The notes under the pieces are model-generated. The model was not told where the DNA came from. It searched no databases and worked only from the letters and a program-made list of their open reading frames with translations. This document shows positions 57,584-64,000 of a stretch of DNA of 64,000 nt, in pieces. Origin of the DNA: Tethya wilhelma. Its lineage: Eukaryota > Porifera > Demospongiae > Tethyida > Tethyidae. The stretch's first letter is position 1. Every line of letters starts with the position of its first letter. The stretch lies in the NCBI GenBank assembly GCA_964030475.1, contig CAXIPT010000001.1, positions 5,925,107 to 5,989,106 of the forward strand, written 5' to 3'. Position numbers and translations under genes: made by a program.

Positions 57584-60500
57584 TCAATGAGAGAAATGCT
57601 GAAGCACGGATTGAAATCCTTCCAAGAACATGTGAGCATGTTTTGGTTGAAAGATTAGTGCTGGCCTAAAGCGAATAGCACAATCTCCACTTCCACCTGC
57701 TTGGAAACCTATGCATTTTCACATTCAAGATGAATCATTGCATATCTAAGTGCAAAGTCTTATACCTCTATTCCTGAGAGTGGCAACAACTTTATCTCTG
57801 GTTGCAGTATCTACACAATCAATGGCACAGAAAGTACCTGCACCCCGGGCACTGTGTATTAGCGATGGATAGCGAGTCTAAGAGATGAGTGAAATATACA
57901 CCAATCAATGTTTGTACTGATACATTATTATATATAGGCACTTTTGGAATAAACAGTGCTTTTTGAGACTTGCCTCCAAATCTTTCAGGCCAGAAAGAAG
58001 AACTTCACCTGATTCTCTGACCAGAGATAAGAGTTTTTGAGAGTGTATCTCATTGAGTATGGCCTGCAATACCACCAGTCTCGTGTGATCACCCATCCAT
58101 GTATTGAAGATACGATATGCCTATTAGGGAAAAGGAAAAAAAAAATTTAAAAAATCAAATTTATATCCCAACTCACTTCTTTTGGTCTCATTCCTGCTTT
58201 ATTGTAATAGCCAGCTGTTTGCATCTTCTTAGCAAAAGTGACAAAGTCTGGAGATTCTGGCAAATTCCAAGCCTCATGTGCCCTGTATTATGGTAAACAT
58301 GAACACCTATAAGTAGAGACAAACAATAATGCAACAGACCACATGTATCCAGTTGCTCCTCCTCCAGTTTGAACCTCGTCTACAATCATCCTCACATTGT
58401 TCTACAGTAACGTAACATCAGTAAATAGTGTTCCAGCATTTTATTGACAATAATAACCTTTTTCAGAATCTTGTGTAGTCCTTGAAAAAACTCGGGCGAA
58501 GCATGCTTGTCCCCTGAAAAAATATTATTCTTACTCGGAGGTACTTAAATACTGTGATGACAATTCAGACTGTAAGTACTTACCACCTTCTGCTTGAATT
58601 GGCTCCACTATTGCAGCAGCTACAGGAACTTTGCTGTTATGAATTATATCCTCAGTCTGATGATCAATCAATTTTAAACAATAAGTGAGCAACTCCTAGT
58701 AAACACCTACACGTACCACTTCCAAGCACACTCTCTCCTCTTCTCTGTTCTCTGCCTCATGGTGTTCCAATGGATACTTCAGTTTGGGGAATGGAGCAAT
58801 TGGCCAGTCAAGGGCGGGAATATCAAGCTTATGGATCACTTTTGTATGGGTACAACTTAGTGTTGCTGTAGGTATATGTGCATTGTGGTAAGAATGACAA
58901 CACTACACTATCATTATGCATATGCTGCCTTGTTCCCAAGCTTCTCCCACACAAAGAGGGCCAGGGACAGGCAAAAACGCTTACTATACACTACAATACA
59001 CTGACTTACCTAGAGCACGCCCATGAAAACCACCCATGAAAGAAAGGACACCAAGTTTTGGACAGCCTGGAGCCTATAGTGTTTTGATTGAACATCAACA
59101 AATGCTATTGAATTGATTCCACAAACATTATGTTTGTCATAACAATCATGGGAAATTTAAAACTAGGAATACATAGAAGCACCTATAGCAATGAAAACAT
59201 CAACAGGTCAGCAATTACACCACAAGCTCATTAATTTTAGTCAGTTTACAATCATGTATCATGTATACAGAACTCATAACACATTAGTTCAATGTAGATG
59301 CTCCAACAGGACACTATTGTTATCACTATATTCTTTTAGACTAGGGGATCTGAGGATTTGTGATGTGCTTCTCCCTCTACACCCAATAGGCTGATTCAAT
59401 CTCCCGAGGTTTTAGTATAACAACAATTATTTATTGTTATGAGAAGCCTAAAACTGAAATGGAACTTAAGAACTTCCTATCCTAATCCAAACTACCTGTC
59501 CAGTCAGTATCTTGTGTCACATATAGTTTTACAAAATGAAACACTAGCTTAGGAATTTAATGAAACCATGAATGTACACTGTTTCGAAGGAATTAATTAA
59601 TGGAGCAATTTTAAAGATGAAAGAGTACCTCATTCAGTACTGTTGAGGAGAATTCTTTGGAATTGGGATCAACAGGAAAGCCTCTGGTTTGGTTCTGCCA
59701 CAGAAAAAGTTAACATAATATCACACGATTTACTGATAGATCTGGAGAAATAGTGATACATACCATGTAGTCTATAAAGGCAGCTTTGAAAGCATTTTCA
59801 TTTGAGCATGTTCCACACATCATGGTTGTCACTTCACTCATCCCAGGAGGAGCCGCCTGTAGATAGAATTTGTATACATCAACTCCTATAAGCCTATAGA
59901 CCATGAAAATTAATGATCCTTACATAGAGTAAGGTGTTTTGAATTCTTTCCACAAAGTCACCAGGAGGAAAAACTAACAGTGCTGGTCGGCTTGCGAGAG
60001 TAGAAGTACTATTGTTTGCAATTGCTTCTTTAATTGCTGGGTGGTTGTAACCTGTATGCAATGATTATACAAACAATAAACATTTTTAGAGATTTAGGAA
60101 CTCTTGACGTCGATACCCGAAGATCCAGTTGGTGACATCAACTACCAGTAAGGCGAATGTGCTTAGTACAGACATCAAGAACAAGACAGATCGGAAAAAT
60201 GCAAATTGTGAATAGCCCTAACCCAGAGGTAAAGATGATATTTGACAGAACACATCCAGAAGTACATTTCCATCAACGTCTGCTATGTAGTTTCCATATG
60301 AACGATCATAATCCACAAAGAATTGTACAGTTCCAGATTGCTATTTAAAAAAAATAACAACAAAAAAAAATCTGTATAATTAATTTGCAGACCAGCATGA
60401 TTACCTAATTGAGTTGCCAGTCAGTAGACTCTTTTTGACAGCCTGTCTTACCTGTATTTTATCCAATTCGGATAGAAGTTCCTGGCAATAACAACATAGA

Positions 60501-60775
60501 ACAAAGTCATTATCAACTACAGAGTAGATCACGACGTCGTTATAAAAGCCTACCTTTGATCTAGGTCCAGGTACCGAGGTATTGATTCGTGGTGCGGTGT
60601 ACTCACCGTCATAATTGACGTCTGTCACTTGAACTGTCGATGTCGCCGCGGTTGACAACGAGAATGAATCCTGCTGCTTTAGTTGAGATACATAAGATTG
60701 TGCTATGAATTTGTACGTTGCTGGTATACCGCGCTTGGCTACTCGTAGAGGCTTCGCTACTGAGACCCAAGCCAT
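57584..60775 (-). CDS. ABAT: 4-aminobutyrate aminotransferase, copy 2
   Basis: Fifteen exons (5' to 3'): 60775-60554, 60481-60452, 60340-60223, 60051-59924, 59856-59764, 59694-59629, 59073-59010, 58865-58717, 58656-58584, 58513-58458, 58401-58340, 58282-58177, 58120-57974, 57877-57766, 57708-57584; 516 residues, in frame. The ATG chosen ([16 protein letters not shown]) gives a basic amphipathic leader suited to mitochondria. Key motifs as in copy 1: [37 protein letters not shown] (PLP lysine). All intron positions match copy 1 except one extra intron (60052-60222) between LPLG and YNHP. The intron after 57974 has a GC donor (TTGGAG|gcaagt) where copy 1 has GT. Same reaction expected; division of labour between copies is unknown. 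Confidence 0.96.
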
Positions 60776-61242
60776 AGCAGACGACAAAATTATTGCAGCT
60801 CCTTTGAAAATTTGCGATGGTTTACGTTTGCGTTTGGATCTATGATCTCGTAGCCTAGCTTATCGATGATCCATGATCGATCGATCATAAATACGTAGGC
60901 CTAAATAGATATGACCAATCCGGCAGTATGAGCTTTAATATATTGTAGCTACAATAGTAAGGGCGTGGCATGGCGCTAGGCCAGCTAAGCTATGCCTGTA
61001 ATACTAGTTTAACCAGGCATGGTGGTCTCTTTGGTCTTGGACCGCGCACTCAAACAGGTTTTACATCCGTTGTGACAGCGCGGCGCCGCCGCCTACATAA
61101 ATAATTAGATAATTTGCGCATTACGTAATTAATCACGTGCCAAAGCACACTTTTTTTGTTTACAAGCTACTAGTAGCTTCTCTGCTGAGTGGTGATTGTC
61201 TGTCTAGAGCGCGCTTGTTGTAAAAGAGAATAATCTGAAGAG
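60776..61242. promoter_or_regulatory. Bidirectional promoter region, ABAT copy 2 / UBALD
   Basis: 467 bp between divergent starts. Contains ATGATCCATGATCGATCGATCAT near 60870, a palindromic GATC-rich stretch, and a CpG-rich GCGCGGCGCCGCCGCC near 61077, similar in character to the CpG core upstream of ABAT copy 1. Confidence 0.45.
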
Positions 61243-62327
<1,085 letters not shown>

Positions 62328-63649
62328 TTTATGCAAAAATCCTTCCAGTCTGGATGTGTTTTTGTTAGGAGTGATTTGTTAAAAGACAGTACAGTTTTGT
62401 GTACTGCTAGTAGAAGTGTTGTTTGTCATGTGTATTATGTGTGTATCCACATTATACACAGTTACCACAACTAGTCCAGTTGTTTGTGTTCTTTATAGGA
62501 CATACTGTCATTAGTTTCTAATGTACTCTACGTTGCATAAGTTGTAAATAATTGTGTTGTTGTTCTATGCCCATACTATCCTGTATTTGTATGTATCACA
62601 TCTATGCATGATTGCTGTCATTGCTTATCTTCAGAATCATCTTTGCTATCATAATGTTTTATTGGTACATGGTTTTTGTGTTATGTGTAACCTTTTGTTA
62701 TTTTCTACAGTTTTTTTTTATGATGTCTATAACTTATGGTCTGTGACAACAATGGGTGTTTACTAGCATGTAATAGGAGTAATCATGGTTGGTAGTAGTC
62801 ACGGTACAATTACATTCACAGCTGTCTGATGACATCCATTAAAATTGATTGGCTGCATGAACTCCAAAATGCTTATTATGTGCATAAAACAGCCACGTGT
62901 TGATGACGTCAAATGTTTTGATTATGTCATCACGTGCACTGTGGAATTTTATAATATTACTATATATCACTCGCGAGCGCGATGACGTGACATGATATCG
63001 GCTAAATAAAAAGAAAATGGCTACTTTATCAGAGCACGCGATGCCATGGATACTACGAATGGTAAACATCACTATGGTAACATATCGGCAAATAGACTAC
63101 TGACCTCAGCTGACGATTTTCCCAGAGCATTTAAAAATTGGTACTAATTTTAACACGCAATAATTTTAGTACTAGTGAGTAAAACACCGTTTCGCTGCGC
63201 TGCAGAGAGATTGTTTACATTTTGCGTATACTAAACTCATTTCAAAGGGGGCGTGCCTGCATTCGATATTATCAGCTCTATAAAAAGCAGTAGGGATCTC
63301 TAGCTCTGCAGCCTCGAAAACTATATTCTACTGTGAACGCGGTTTACAACTCAGTTTTGCAGAGTTTGGAATCTGAGCCATCTGATTGGTTAGAAAATTT
63401 TGAATTGATTTCGGAACAGCTGCGCCGCAAGTGCAGAGACTAGACGGCCTAGGGGAGCGCATTGTCACTTCAACACCATTCTTCCAAACGAGCAGAGGAA
63501 GGACGGAAATTGTTTTTTCTTTACTAAATCTTTGCAACCGTTACTGTGTTCTGCCGTGAAAGATAAAGTGCTAAGAAGACCTGAGTGAACATATTGTAAA
63601 TACGAAGAATTTTGCAGCTATTAACTCAGTGCTGGGAACTTGCACAGTC
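62328..63649. promoter_or_regulatory. UBALD 3' region and FOXJ1-like upstream region
   Basis: 1.3 kb. The first part is T-rich UBALD 3' untranslated sequence. From about 62880 upstream elements appear: TCGCGAGCGCGATGACGTGA at 62970-62989, a forkhead-type GTAAACA at 63062-63068, an RFX half-site-like GGTAAC at 63076-63081, and TATAAAAA at 63279-63286, which is a plausible TATA box for a start near 63310 and a roughly 340-base leader before the ATG at 63650. Confidence 0.5.
63279..63286 (+). promoter_or_regulatory. Candidate TATA box of the FOXJ1-like gene
   Basis: TATAAAAA, 364 bp before the ATG. It is the only clear TATA word found at a plausible distance upstream of a gene in this window; most other promoters here appear TATA-less. 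Confidence 0.4.
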
Positions 63650-64000
63650 ATGACTCTGACTCTGAGTTTGAGACCTTTCACTGCAAGAAAGAGGACTTTC
63701 AGTTGGGAAGGTGCAACTCAAAATTTTGAAGAAAATCATTCCTTATTGGACAACAGTTTGACTAGTTTGGGGTGGTTGCAAAACTTGAGAGTGCTTGACT
63801 TGGTTCCAGATGTATTTCCTGTTTCACCTTGTTCTGAAGATGAATCCAACTGGGACTCTACATCATCACTTTCAGGATCTCCCAATGATAAGAGGAGCCA
63901 CACTAAAGATCATGCTGTAGGGTTAGCATTGTCGCCAATAAGAAAATGTTTAATGCAATCTGCAGATTTCAAAAGTGCACCTAAGAAGTATCGTAATAGA
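63650..64000 (+). CDS. FOXJ1: FOXJ1-like forkhead transcription factor, N-terminal part (runs off window)
   Basis: 117 codons open to the window end. The diagnostic piece is LLDNSLTSLGWLQNLRVLD, close to the conserved LDDSLTSLQWLQ block that precedes the forkhead domain in FOXJ1. It is followed by an acidic/Ser-rich stretch and SPIRKCLMQ. The forkhead domain itself must lie beyond 64000, so the subfamily is a prediction from the N-terminal block. Family knowledge: FOXJ1 is the master activator of motile cilium genes. FOXJ2/3 and FOXN proteins have related but different blocks, so these are alternatives. Confidence 0.6.
   Translation, partial: MTLTLSLRPFTARKRTFSWEGATQNFEENHSLLDNSLTSLGWLQNLRVLDLVPDVFPVSPCSEDESNWDSTSSLSGSPNDKRSHTKDHAVGLALSPIRKCLMQSADFKSAPKKYRNR

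Overview
This window is nuclear DNA from an early-branching animal, most probably a demosponge; the genus is inferred, not seen. The evidence is animal-type signalling genes (raptor, a MICAL-like LIM protein, a MAP kinase kinase, iRhom, cytohesin, mahogunin, a FOXJ1-like factor). They have many short GT-AG introns (mostly 50-150 bp), AT-rich non-coding DNA, many CA/GA microsatellites and very short spacers. Single N characters at 10710, 12015 and 20716 mark unresolved assembly joins. Exon chains were assembled by hand from splice sites, frame and family similarity. For 16 of the 21 genes the exon lengths sum to a whole number of codons from ATG to stop.

Layout: the 3' end of an ATAD5/ELG1-like gene (+), an alpha-arrestin (+), raptor (-), a secreted PHB-depolymerase-like esterase (+), U1 snRNP protein C (-), a MICAL-like protein (+), a p38/JNK-class MAP2K (-), a CD225/dispanin membrane protein (+), galactokinase (-), iRhom (+), an unfamiliar FYVE-like protein (+), STK19 (-), a TEX47-like protein (+), SNX8 (-), DGK-epsilon (+), cytohesin (-), mahogunin (+), two tandem GABA transaminases (-,-), a UBALD protein (+) and the start of a FOXJ1-like gene (+) running off the right edge.

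The strongest large-scale pattern is strand alternation. Eight head-to-head pairs have start codons only 94-468 bp apart, so most genes probably share bidirectional promoters, and their 3' ends mostly face each other across 185-612 bp.

Mobile DNA is modest: a broken non-LTR retrotransposon antisense in the first intron of one GABA transaminase, a TTAA-flanked MITE nine bases before a splice acceptor, a second MITE in raptor, and a related MITE end at the left edge. Two local duplications deserve caution as possible assembly or haplotype artefacts: about 540 bp of the MAP2K (next to an N) and a perfect 528-bp tandem copy of the 3' end of SNX8. No single new operon-like system is visible. The most interesting items are the bidirectional gene layout, the intron-bearing bacterial-type depolymerase, the GC-AG introns, the paralog intron difference and the FYVE-like orphan.
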